A DNA stretch of 64,000 bases, taken from positions 67,101,787 through 67,165,786 of the forward strand of contig CM060965.1 of the NCBI GenBank assembly GCA_030765045.1, given 5' to 3'. The position numbers were made by a program, and so were the translations under genes. Origin of the DNA: Tenodera sinensis. Taxonomy: Eukaryota > Arthropoda > Insecta > Mantodea > Mantidae. Positions 25,185-35,289 of the stretch are shown in pieces (the first letter of the stretch is position 1; the number at the start of each line of letters is the position of its first letter). The notes under the pieces were generated by a model. It was not told where the DNA came from. It made no database searches and saw only the letters and a list, made by a program, of their open reading frames with translations.

Positions 25185-25495
25185 TGTACAATAAAGACAT
25201 TGTCACATGTTTGTGACATTTGTAGTTATCGCTCCACCACTGCGTCCTCCAGCCGCAGTCAAGGTCACGGCGGAGTGCAGGACGGGAGTGACGAGGGTCA
25301 GCGCACCGATTCCATCTACCGAAGGGACAACTTGGCTTTCCATCAGGATAACTACTTAATTGGCATGATGAGGCTGGAGCCCCGACCAGACCTCCCAGCG
25401 GGGAAAAACCCCCACGACGGTACCGGGAATCGAACACGAATCCCCAGCGCCAGAGACAGGCACGCTATCACTGCGCTTTGGGGACACTCGCATCT
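25185..25495 (-). repeat. tRNA-derived SINE
   Basis: On the minus strand cagtgatagcgtgcctgtct serves as A-box region and gtgttcgattcccgg as a strong B box (about 25424-25438 on plus). The body cgtcgtgggggtttttcccc follows, running to ttgtacacgctcat at the 3' end, immediately after the hAT relic stop. Confidence 0.7.
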
Positions 25496-25687
25496 ACGCA
25501 TATCTTTAATTACGAAAAGAAAAAAGAATTTTCCTCTCATAAACAGACAATGCTGGCCGACTCCTATTGACTAGCAAGCCAGCCTCACAGACACCATTAA
25601 GGTCTTCTTACAACAAAAATATAGTATCGTAATAGTTGAATTACAATGTTCGGGGAATAAAACGTCTTTTATACCTCTATATCCCCT

Positions 25688-25708
25688 GTTTTTTTTTTTT
25701 TTTTTTTT
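25688..25708. repeat. Poly-T tract
   Basis: About 20 uninterrupted T. Confidence 0.9.
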
Positions 25709-25964
25709 CAAATCAATAGCTATTGTTCTATTTGAAATATTGTAACTGTGTGTTAGAAGAACTTTTTGAACATTGTTCAATTTGAATGGGAATTGCATTT
25801 AAAAGGGCTATTCTAAATCTCAATTCTGGAATAGAGCGCAGCAGCAGGATCCCTCATGTCAGAAACATTTGTGGTGGACTATAGCTGATTCATCTGTATA
25901 TTAACTCAATTGATATTTCCTATTTTCAATCAGATACTTGCCTTTTGGGTCCGGGGTACACTCA

Positions 25965-26200
25965 GTCTCGTTATGGCCCTGAGAGGTCAATTGAGGAGTT
26001 GCTTGATTGAAAAGTAGCGGCCCCGGGTCGAGAAGAGCACATAACAGGCCGGGAGGGACCGGAGCGCTGAACACATCCCACCTCCAGTACTACATCCCAC
26101 TCATGACGCCTGTGGTAAGTAGAGGTAGGGGACGCAGCGGTCGGGCGATAGACCTTGGCCCGGATGAGATATTGTGTCACGGCTTACGTTACTTGCCTTT
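25965..26200 (+). repeat. SINE-like GC-rich element
   Basis: A GC-rich block starting cagtctcgttatggccctg, with caattgaggagttgcttgat, cgggagggaccggagcg and gacgcctgtgg. It shares organisation with the block at 13.36 kb. Similar cores occur in dispersed repeats of polyneopteran insects as I recall them; a database search was not possible here. Confidence 0.45.
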
Positions 26201-26323
26201 AGACTAGTCATATTTACGTAACTTGGGCGACTTTGCTTGGCAAATTAAAAAATCAATAAAAAACTGGAATAACGTCAATTTTGATCAGGAGTTCATTATT
26301 TCACAATTTTGGCATAAACTACC

Positions 26324-26496
<173 letters not shown>

Positions 26497-26499
26497 CTG

Positions 26500-27115
26500 A
26501 AGAGCCTCATTATGGCAGCAGAGCTGTATAAACACCAACTTTATGCATAAAGGAGCTGGCTAAGATTGAATCAGGTCGTCAGTCAAGGCTCTGAACAGGG
26601 TGTTTGAAGAAGTATGCAGTGTGGACTTTGCAGGAAAAACTAATCAAGAGTTGTGAGAAAACGCTAAGCCTTTGTAAGACTCCAAGAGCCCAGCACGAGA
26701 GACTCTGACCCTTATAATGTTCCTCGTTAGCAGTAGGGAGCGACAAAAAGATTTAGGGATCTGCAAGATTCTCTCTTCTCGTCCCCCGTTTCCCAGTTGC
26801 CCTCGTTCGTTTCCAGGATACTCCCACACACCTTGGCAGACGCCATTCTGTAGTGGAAGGGAGTTTTGACATTTGACATTAGAAGAGTTCGCTAGCCCGC
26901 GCTTTGTAATTCAGTCCAATAAATGCGATAGCATCGGATAAGACGGGGAACTGAAGCGTAGGTTGAAACGAAACGATTTTGTCGAAGGTAAAATATTTTT
27001 GAGGTGATTCTGGTTGTTCTTACTTGCTTGGTTAGGTAAGATGAATTTGTTACATTGAATGACATATGACAACTTTTCCAGTAGCAGAAAGAGCACTAAA
27101 AGATGTTGCCGTATT
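26500..27115. other. Anonymous DNA
   Basis: No recognisable gene or repeat family. Confidence 0.45.
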
Positions 27116-27121
27116 CGCATG

Positions 27122-27235
27122 ACTTTCTCTACCTATTTTCGTCATTGTGATATAACTTCTACAGACCATTCTTATGAAATCTTGTTTTACTATTTCATTG
27201 CAATGGAGATTAACCTTTGCAGAAAAAGTTTCATT
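27122..27235 (+). mobile_element. Repeat A, 5' fragment
   Basis: Begins catgACTTTCTCTAC and continues with diverged 5' landmarks (accattcttatgaaatctt, gagattaacctttgcagaaa), then loses similarity near 27235. Confidence 0.6.
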
Positions 27236-27375
27236 AAACTTTTCGTTAAACACACAAGGGGGATGAATCATGTTTTCTTTATGCTAGCTCGCTATAAGTT
27301 GGCTTAGAGTTTTCATGCTCGCTAGAAACAACCGAATAACTATTGTGCTTTTAAATTTTAAAAGATCTGATTTAG

Positions 27376-27880
27376 CATTTTGGCACATTGTCTCTATTTG
27401 CTCTTACAAATGCTTGTTCTTATATTTTTTTCATACTAAGTGAGGTAAACATGTGCAGAAATAGTTTAGTGCCTATTTCCTTTCCAAGGATTAGAGCAAT
27501 GCAGTAAGCCTTATTCAAAAATATTTTAAAAGTAGGTCGCTATGTAATGGTTTGAGACTCTGTTCTCTTTTCAAAAGTCATTCAGAATGAAGACTTCGCA
27601 GGCTCTTTCCAGAAAATCCAGAAGGTACATTTCATTTATCCGAAAGTGTGTTAAACATAAAAATAGTCATTTTTAGAAGATGTAGCTCTTCAAAAAATAT
27701 CCCATGTAAAGGGTATTTTGGGGTGAGGGATGTTTTTGAAAATGTTCCTATCGTATCCATGGAAGACCTGCACATAAATACAAGTTTTGAATTTAACAGA
27801 CACACCCACAAACACACACACCCAGGCATTTTCTAAAAAATGTTCTTTGTGGATTCAGAGTCTCAAAAATTCAATTGTAG
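27376..27880 (+). mobile_element. Repeat A, internally deleted copy
   Basis: Landmarks gaggtaaacatgtgcagaaa, caaaagtcattcagaatgaa, ccagaaaatccagaaggtac, ccatgtaaagggtattttgg, a CA-rich stretch and ggattcagagtctcaaaaat occur in family order. Segments present in full copies are missing and the 3' terminus is not reached. Confidence 0.6.
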
Positions 27881-27904
27881 GAGCAAGACTTTCTTTATCT
27901 GATT

Positions 27905-28250
27905 ACCTTCCCCGCATGCAGGACTTACAAGTCTGTGCCTAGGTCAGATGCCTTTCGGGTAGCAGACGAACCTATGGACCGGACAGAGTGAAGACCTGGA
28001 AGCGGGTGGTCAGCCCAGCACCAGGTATGAGGGTGAGGATGATGATATGAAATTTAGGCGAAGTTGGTGAATGGAAACGTGGTTAGAGCACTTGGTGGAA
28101 TGAGTGGCGGAGGAAACCGAAGAACCCGGAGACAACCTGCCTAGACGCCGCTTCGTCCACCAGAAATACCAAATGCTGGTCCCTGGGATTGAACCCGGGC
28201 CATCTCAGTGATAGACGAACGGTCTAACAGCTCGGCCACGGCGCTGCCTC
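27905..28250 (-). repeat. tRNA-derived SINE
   Basis: The minus strand reads cagcgccgtggccgagctgt (A box) and cccgggttcaatcccaggga (B box, about 28180-28200), then the core ggtggacgaagcggcg as in the SINEs at 18.6 and 39.6 kb. It extends further than these, to about 27905, with a body containing tcatcatcctcaccctcata. Confidence 0.75.
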
Positions 28251-28259
28251 AAGACTACT

Positions 28260-28615
28260 ATGATAAAAAGTTCCGAAGAATGAGACGAAAAAGGAGACTT
28301 CTGAACACAAAAGAGCTACGCCTCATTGCAAATCTGTTAATTCAACCATACTCGTATATTGTAGCAAGTCTACTGAAGACTTTAATTCCAGTTGGCACCG
28401 TAATCATAATTATTGCGTTGTATTTCCCATCTATATTTGCGTTGAAATATCGGAAAGGAATGTTGAGTGAAATACACTGCATCTTTTGACTGTGAGTAGT
28501 AGTAGAGAAATTAAAAATGACAAGCATTACAAATCACAAGAAATAACCGTTATATCGGAAATGGTTAATACCACAACAATTAATTGAAATAAGGATATTA
28601 GACATTAGCTAGTAT
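28260..28615. other. Anonymous AT-rich DNA
   Basis: Holds a 93-codon open frame without recognisable features that begins inside the adjacent SINE; I do not regard it as a gene. Confidence 0.5.
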
Positions 28616-28619
28616 AATT

Positions 28620-28952
<333 letters not shown>

Positions 28953-28955
28953 TTA

Positions 28956-29751
28956 ATTTCTCTACTACGTATAGTAAGTAGGGGAAGTATTGTATTCTAC
29001 CCAAAAATTCAATGTCGAGATTTGACCGGAAATATATTTTGAGGCTCGTTGAATCAAATATATATATATCTTTGGAAAAAGGTCCTCACGCGCGCGTGTC
29101 TGTCTGCGAACAGCATAACTCAAAAACGAAAAGTCCGTTAAAAGCCAAAGTGTTATTATGTGTAATATCCTGCGACACGAAGATTTTGAAGAAAATGCCG
29201 CCACCCTTTGCAGGGAAAATTTGTCCAAAATTTTGATTTTCTCAAAAATGGATCTAACGATTTTGTTTAAAATCCCTTATGTTTAATATACGTTTATGAT
29301 AAATTAAATGTATATTTTTAATTTTCTGGTTATAGCCTATGTAGCCCTGTTTACTCGGATGACCTTTGTATAACTGGTAAACTGTAAGAGATAGACCAAA
29401 TCTTCCTATATAAAATTAGATCTCGTTAAAACACACGTTATGCCTATATGCAGTTTTTTGTTGATTGAATTAATTTGAGAGATATTCATTATTTGTGCGA
29501 GTTTTGCAGTAATTATATTTTTCGCGAACGGAAGGTCGTTATTCTCTTTTTTTATCTGTTTGGGTTTGCAAAGAAAACAGAACTTGAAGACTTCAAAAGA
29601 TTTGACTATCGCTCAAAGCCTACGTATTCCCATATTCCTCTTACATCTGTAAGAAAATCGCCAGTAAGACAATTTCTGCAAGTGTTTATGTGAACTAACA
29701 TGAAGATAGAGGAATAAGAGGTTGTAATAATAGTACAAGACTAGATTAAGC
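28956..29751 (-). mobile_element. Repeat A, nearly full-length copy
   Basis: Starts aatttctctactacgtatag, the degraded terminal motif plus the subterminal hairpin, and ends near gactagattaag, a degraded counterpart of GTAGAGAAAG. All internal landmarks occur in reverse order: agcataactcaaaaacgaaa, gcgacacgaagattttgaag, cataactggt-type and gactatcgctcaaagcctac. A small further fragment (tactttctctacctactgta) lies at 29790-29810. Confidence 0.75.
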
Positions 29752-29814
29752 CATATTAGTGCAACACATAGTACTGTACTGGGTGGAAGGCAATACTTTC
29801 TCTACCTACTGTAG

Positions 29815-30870
29815 ATAGCTGACGGAGATGGTGAAAATGTTTGCTATGTGTGAATAGTGCACTTTCATGCAACCACCGAATCATATCTGCACTGTTATTT
29901 TGTACATTTTGTCTTTTACTGTTTCCTTTTATAGCTGTTCGGCAGTTGTGTTGTCGTTGTGCTGCATACAAGCAACTGTGGTATGTATCACCTTGTTGGC
30001 ACAGAGTTCTGCCAACTGCTGCCAGGTCATAAAAATGAATGCGGCTTCCTATTGTTTACATGAAGCGCCTGCAGCGTGGACTTCCCGCGCAGCAGCAGTG
30101 TATTTGAATTTGCCCATGCATCAAGGCGTAGAGCCGGACAAGTTGGACGAACGAACGACCTGTAGCAGTCAGTGAACTCAGTCGGATCAATCTCGGCAAC
30201 CAGTCCCAGAGGATTTGCTCTGGGTTTATATTGCCTGTTGCCTTGCCTACCATCATTTTTCAGTTCACGCACCCGTTCTAAACTGAGCTGACGTTCGCTC
30301 TTTCCATATATAACGAGAAACATATATTTCTCAACTGGCTGCCAAGAGTAACAAATTTTGGAGCCTGATAGAGGTTTGGGAGACAAGCCTGTTTTATTGC
30401 CTCATAAAAAAAGGTTTCGACGTGGTGGTAGATTGGCTACATTAATGCAGTAAATTACAAAATGTTTCCAACTATTTATTGATGTGATATTTGTACATGG
30501 CGATAAAACAAACGTAAATTTAATATCTAAATGATTAACAACCCAAACGTTACACGAATCGGTGAACCACAAATTTTCCTGAACTACAAGTTATAAATTG
30601 GGGTCGTACTATTTATCCATTCTTTTCAAATAGGGAAATTGCCCTGGTCCGCCATTAAAGTATCACAGTCTGGTTCACAAGTTAACTAATATATAGAAGA
30701 TACAAAAATCTAATCTACTAAATGATATAGCTAGTCATAATAAATACTCTGGCCTGTTAACAGAGGGAGAGTAGACGTATGGGTTTTTTTTTAAAACCCC
30801 AGCTCTGAATGGAAAATGGAAAGTACATTGTGTGTAGAAGTAGCAGCCTACAGAAAAAATAATCTGTGAC
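29815..30870. other. Anonymous DNA with a GC-richer block
   Basis: The block at about 30040-30310 is GC-richer and open on both strands. On the minus strand it includes tatatatggaaagagcgaac, which could be promoter-like or from a solo LTR, but I cannot define termini. The rest is AT-rich and anonymous. Confidence 0.35.
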
Positions 30871-30879
30871 ACTCACATG

Positions 30880-31651
30880 ACTTTCTCTACTCTTGTGCTA
30901 ACTATTTTTACATACTCGTGTTCTATTTTCTTCATGTTAGTCGAGGTAAACATTTGCAGAAATTATCTTTTATTTCCTTGTTGCAAAGAGAATATGGGAG
31001 TAAGTGGGCTTTGTGCGATAGTCTATTCTTTCAAAGCTTTGAGATTTCGCTCTCTTTGCATGGTTAACATATAAAAAAATGAACAACGATGTTGCATTTG
31101 ACGAAAGTTTAAGTTTTCCGAAACTGACACAAATAACAAGGAGTATCTCGAAATGGTTCACTCTGCAAAAAAAAAAAAAAAAAAAAAATCTGTTCGGACA
31201 TTAATCGTGTGATCTACATTTTTGTATGCTAAGATTTTGTCTATCTGATACGGTTTGCGAGTTATTCAAAATCCATCCAGAGTAAATAGGTCTACATAGG
31301 CTATAGCCAGAAAATTCAAAATATGTATTTCATTTGTCATAAAAATATCTTAAACGTGTGATTTTAATCAGTAGCATTAGAGCCATTTTCCATGTAAAGA
31401 GCTATTTTCTTCAAAATCTTCGTGTCGCATCCTTGAAAGACATTGAACTTAAATACCAACTTTGGTTTTTAACCGACTTTTCGTTTTTGAGTTATGCTGT
31501 CCGTAGAGTGACACATAGACACGCAGACACACACACGGACTTTTTCTAAAAATTCTTTTTATGGATTCAAGGAGCCTCAAAACATATACTTATAGTTTCG
31601 GTGAAATCCCGATATCGAATTTTTCTCTAGTACTATGCGTAGTAGAAAAGT
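30880..31651 (+). mobile_element. Repeat A, near-complete copy (772 bp)
   Basis: Starts ACTTTCTCTAC at 30880 after the conserved cactcacatg, and ends gtagaaaagt at 31642-31651. It has an internal A run at 31168-31189 that other copies carry only as a short A stretch. All main landmarks are in order. The CA site is short (gacacacacacgga). Confidence 0.75.
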
Positions 31652-31659
31652 AAAAACAC

Positions 31660-32335
31660 AAATTAAGTTTATTTAATACATACAGTAAATAGAGGAAGTA
31701 TTGCCTTTCATCCAATAATTCGATACTGATATTTCAACAACCTGCACCTTAAAACGTTATGTAATAATGAAATTAATTGAAATTAAATTAAATTAAACGG
31801 CAAATGTTATATACGAAAAAGAAAAATGAAACCCGATTAAATGCAACACATGTTTGTTTCTCCAAGTTGGAGGAAGAGCAGTATAGATTTACTAGGTATC
31901 AGATCTAGGGACCACTGGTCCTGGTTGAAGTTCAATAGTCTCTCCTCTACGGCATATATTTTCACACTTTCATTCAGTCTGTGTTCTTGTGCTCTTTCAA
32001 ACGCCTAAAACTGTCACTTTAACTCTATTTACATATTCGCTTTGATTTGTTTATTATCAGATATCTTCTTTAGTGTTAATGTTACACTATGTGCAATGAA
32101 ACCTTCCCTCTAATTCTTGGTATCTTTGCTTTTGACCTCCGTTGTCCAGTGCTCTCGCTCCTGCAATAAATTTATTCTCCCTCTGAGCCATAAATCTTTG
32201 CCCATCGATCCACAATTGTAACGTATTGTAGATCGAGTTAAAGCACACAATTTAGGTTTTGGAGTTAACCATTTCCAGGATATTCCTAGCTCACCGCCAG
32301 GGATTAAGCTTAATAACGCTTGCTCTGCAAATCTC
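31660..32335. other. Anonymous AT-rich DNA
   Basis: No recognisable gene or repeat. Confidence 0.45.
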
Positions 32336-32339
32336 AATT

Positions 32340-32416
32340 AACACGACGAAGATAGAGGAATAATCCTTTATAGGACAGGTTAGTACAAGTGTTGAGAAAG
32401 TCATGCGAGTGCAACA
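32340..32416 (-). mobile_element. Repeat A, 5'-terminal fragment
   Basis: Contains gatagaggaataat, ggttagtacaagtgttgaga and aaagtcatgcgagtgcaac, the reverse complement of the family's 5' end and its conserved outer flank. It abuts the next copy in the same orientation, 13 bases away. Confidence 0.7.
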
Positions 32417-32428
32417 CATCACATTTTT

Positions 32429-33265
32429 ACTTTCTCTACTGGTAAGTAGGGGAAGTATTGTATTCCACCCAAAAATTCGATGTCGAGATTTCACCGGAAA
32501 TACATGTTTTGAGGCCCCCTGAATCCAAAAAAAAAAAAAAAGCATTTTTAGAAAAAGGTCCGTGTGTGTGTGTCTGTGTGTCAGTCTGTCAGTCTGTGGA
32601 CAGCATAACTCAAAAACGAAAAGTCGGTTAAGAACCAAAGTTGGTATTTGAGTTTAATATCTTTCAAGGATGTGACACGAAGATTTTGAAGAAAATAGCC
32701 CCACCCTAAACTACCCTTTACATGGAAAAAATTTCGAAAATTTTTATTTTCTTGAAAATGGCTCTAACGATTTTTATTAAAATGTCATATGTTTGAGATA
32801 TTTTTATGACAAATGAAATGTATATCTTGAATTTTCTGGCTATAGCCCCTGTAGTCGTATTTACTCTGGACGACTTTTGCATAACTGGTAAACCGTTAGA
32901 GATAGACCAAATCATACTATACAAAAAATGTAGACCTTGCTAAAATACACAAATTATGTCTCAATAAATTTTCTTGTAGGGTGAACCATTTCGGAGATAT
33001 ACCTTGTTATGTGTGTGAGTTTCAGAAAAAGAACTTTCGTGAAATGGTCATCGCTGTTCATTTTTTTTATGTGTCAAGTGTGCAAAGACAACAGAATCTC
33101 AAACATTTGACTATCGCACAAAGCCTACTATATTCTAACATTCCCTTTGCACCTACAACGAAATAAGCAATAAGATAATTTGTACAAATGTTTGTCTCAA
33201 CTAACAAGAAAGAAGATATAGGAATAAGAGTTTGTAAGAATGGTTAGTACAAGAGTAGAGAAAGT
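32429..33265 (-). mobile_element. Repeat A, longest well-preserved copy (837 bp)
   Basis: On the plus strand it runs from ACTTTCTCTAC (32429-32439) to GTAGAGAAAGT (33255-33265), giving perfect 11-bp terminal inverted repeats. The outer flank catgtgagtgcaaaacatc is the conserved 5' neighbour sequence. Internal order matches the copy at 15.55 kb throughout. The CA/GT site is only about 16 bases long, so it may represent the ancestral state before microsatellite expansion. Confidence 0.8.
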
Positions 33266-33269
33266 CATG

Positions 33270-34025
33270 TGAGTGCAAAACATCAGATGTTTCTCACTAG
33301 GCCTCGAAACATGTATAACTGGTGAAATGTGGATATAAATGTTTTTGTTCTTATACATTATTTCTTCTACTTACTATGTGTAAGCAGGAGGAAAATGACA
33401 ATTGATTAGTGCTATTTTGTGTCAGCATGAGAGATTATGCGAGGTCACGAATGTCCGGTTTTAGATATTCAAAGCAGGCGAGATCAGATCGATTAGGATA
33501 AAGATGGAGCCACCAGTTTTAGCTCGGAACAGATCAATAATGGCCTAAACTGGATGAAGCAGGAAATGGCTGCAATATTCACATTGATTTTCATTCTCTC
33601 TGTTTGGCCCCTTTAAAAGATGACAACAAAAGGCGCACGCCCTTCTGCCGTTGCCCTTCTGGAATGTTCCCAAATTGTTACTAACCTCTCATTACTGTAT
33701 CGATACCGCAGCTGCATTACTGTTTGACGCTGGAGGTGTCACTGGACCCAGATTTATTTGTCAAAGAGACGTAATTCCAATGGAAACTGCCGTGATTGTG
33801 CTGCTCAGGAAATATCTACATACATGTGTATCTCAAATTAATTATACTTCAGTGATGGAAATAAAGCAATAAATTGCTTTGTTTGACTTTTTGTTAAGCC
33901 TGAGCCCGATAAGCTTCTATCAAATTAAACCGTAGCGTGTTTGGATCCCCATAAATATTTCGTATAAAACTTTGGTTTCTAAGGGGACACCCTGCAGTAG
34001 GCTTTAATCACGGGCAACTTGCGGA
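33270..34025. other. Anonymous DNA
   Basis: No recognisable gene or repeat. Confidence 0.45.
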
Positions 34026-34029
34026 GCGG

Positions 34030-34478
34030 GACTAGGCACCTCGACTGAAAGGGATGTCTTACACCTATGCTTTTGACGGAAATCATCCTGGTGGAGGTTG
34101 GCTCAGCCCGGCTCCTCTCCCACTCCTCGGGTTAGTACTTCCAAGGAGGACGCGGGACTCGGAAACCGACTCCCCGCTTCCTCGGACTTGTTTCGTACAG
34201 AGGGGGCGGGGGCGGGGGCGGGAACCAGTCCCCTTCCAGTCTGGGGGGCTGCTTCCGCGACGCTCGCAGACGCCTCGAACCCTGAAAGAAGCCTAACTGG
34301 ATGAAAGGGTGAAATGAAATTATTTATCTCACGAAATGGAAGGGCAGGGAATTCGGAGGATATCGAAGTAATTCCCAGCTTGTACCTGGCGAGCAAGGGA
34401 AACCATGGGGGGCGAACCGGCGACCTGCCGAATTCGGGCCACAGACGTTATCGCTTGAGTCATCCCGCTGGCTATAGC
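34030..34478 (-). repeat. tRNA-derived SINE with GC-rich body
   Basis: The minus-strand head (ccagcgggatgactcaagcg, then taacgtctgtggcccg and gcaggtcgccggttcg) matches the head of the SINE at 8.04 kb. The body differs and includes a GC-rich block at 34080-34290, with four G runs at 34202-34222. The 3' limit is uncertain. Confidence 0.6.
34202..34222 (+). other. G-quadruplex-capable motif
   Basis: Four G runs (5, 5, 5 and 3) separated by single C residues fit the G3+N1-7 quadruplex rule with minimal loops. It lies within the GC-rich body of a SINE in an otherwise AT-rich region. Confidence 0.7.
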
Positions 34479-34640
34479 AAACTTAGTCATAAGGAGAGTA
34501 ACATGACTATGACATTGAGCATACATTATATTCTCTAATATAAATGTTGTGTATAAATCACTATAAAGTACATTAGAAATGCATATTAATGTTGATCAGT
34601 TTTATATTCTTGTTTGGTTTATACATTTGTAGGGAGTTAT

Positions 34641-34708
34641 TAGGGAAGAGAGATAAAACTCTATAGATGGGGTATGAACCCATTAGCTTAAATTTAGCTT
34701 ACTTCCCT
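34641..34708 (-). tRNA. trnM: Mitochondrial tRNA-Met (CAU) in NUMT
   Basis: The minus strand folds into a complete cloverleaf: acceptor AGGGAAG/CTTCCCT (7 bp), D stem AGCT/AGCT, anticodon stem ATGGG/CCCAT with loop TTCATAC (anticodon CAT), T stem AGAG/CTCT, discriminator A. It is a nuclear copy, so presumably inactive. It shares base 34708 with trnQ. Confidence 0.88.
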
Positions 34709-34776
34709 ACATTTTGGTGTAAGCTGCACAAAAATTTTTGATATTTTAGGAAACAGTTTAATTCTGTTGAATGTAA
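34708..34776 (+). tRNA. trnQ: Mitochondrial tRNA-Gln (UUG) in NUMT
   Basis: Acceptor TACATTT/GAATGTA, D stem GTGT/GCAC, anticodon stem AAAAT/ATTTT with loop TTTTGAT (anticodon TTG), T stem AACAG/CTGTT, discriminator A. It closely resembles insect mitochondrial trnQ, and lies on the opposite strand to its neighbours as in insects. Confidence 0.88.
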
Positions 34777-34789
34777 AGAGGAAAGAAAA

Positions 34790-34856
34790 TAGTAAAAGTA
34801 ATAATAATTACATGATTTATCCTATCACGATAACCCTTTTAATCAGGCATTTTACT
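34790..34856 (-). tRNA. trnI: Mitochondrial tRNA-Ile (GAU) in NUMT
   Basis: The minus strand has acceptor AGTAAAA/TTTTACT (7 bp), D arm TG-CCTG, anticodon stem TTATC/GATAA with loop GTGATAG (anticodon GAT), T stem GTAAT/ATTAC. A spacer of 13 bases separates it from trnQ, whereas insects often show a short overlap. Confidence 0.86.
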
Positions 34857-35188
34857 AGATATGAATTTTGTAGTTTAAAGAAATTTTTATTTTGCTGGAC
34901 TGAAATTAAAGTTTGTGATTAATTTCTTTGGGCTTAAGTTACATAAAATAATATTAGAGTAGATTTGTAGTATAATAAGGACATAATTCAAATATATTTC
35001 TTATCTTCTATTAAGAATATATCAAGGAAGACTTATATTATATTATGCGTATAAATTAACACTTAAATTTATATAGGGTATAATAACCTATATGGAAAGA
35101 AATAAAAAAGGGTTTTAATAATAAATACATATGGAGGTGTATTCCAATTATTTTTAGTTAACTACATAAGATAAAGATATACAATTAA

Positions 35189-35190
<2 letters not shown>
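34857..35190. other. Probable mitochondrial control region segment in NUMT
   Basis: Very AT-rich sequence lies directly outside trnI, where insect mitochondrial DNA has its control region. It has no diagnostic motif I can confirm, so identity rests on position and composition. Confidence 0.55.

Positions 35191-35283
<93 letters not shown>
35191..35283. repeat. (TTA)n(TA)n compound microsatellite
   Basis: About 21 TTA units followed by about 15 TA units. Confidence 0.95.
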
Positions 35284-35285
<2 letters not shown>

Positions 35286-35289
35286 TGGT

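Larger units (their letters stand above)
34615..35190. other. NUMT: nuclear copy of mitochondrial trnM-trnQ-trnI and AT-rich control region
   Basis: The three adjacent tRNAs (trnM minus, trnQ plus, trnI minus) have the order and relative strands of the ancestral insect mitochondrial I-Q-M cluster, seen here reversed. Beyond trnI follows very AT-rich sequence, as expected of the control region. Beyond trnM, the bases at about 34615-34640 read on the minus strand as ataactccctacaaatgta, plausibly the very start of nad2; similarity then stops. Nuclear repeats flank both sides, a SINE ending at 34478 and an (ATT)n array from 35191, so this is an insertion rather than an organelle contig. The control-region side boundary is uncertain. 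Confidence 0.85.

Noticed and set aside
24937..25437. 166-codon open frame on the minus strand
   Set aside because: It runs through a tRNA-derived SINE and the antisense of the hAT relic; openness follows from GC-rich SINE sequence.
29867..30386. Overlapping open frames of 102 and 119 codons on opposite strands
   Set aside because: No recognisable domain, no splice or promoter support beyond a TATA-like string; GC-richer composition alone can explain them.
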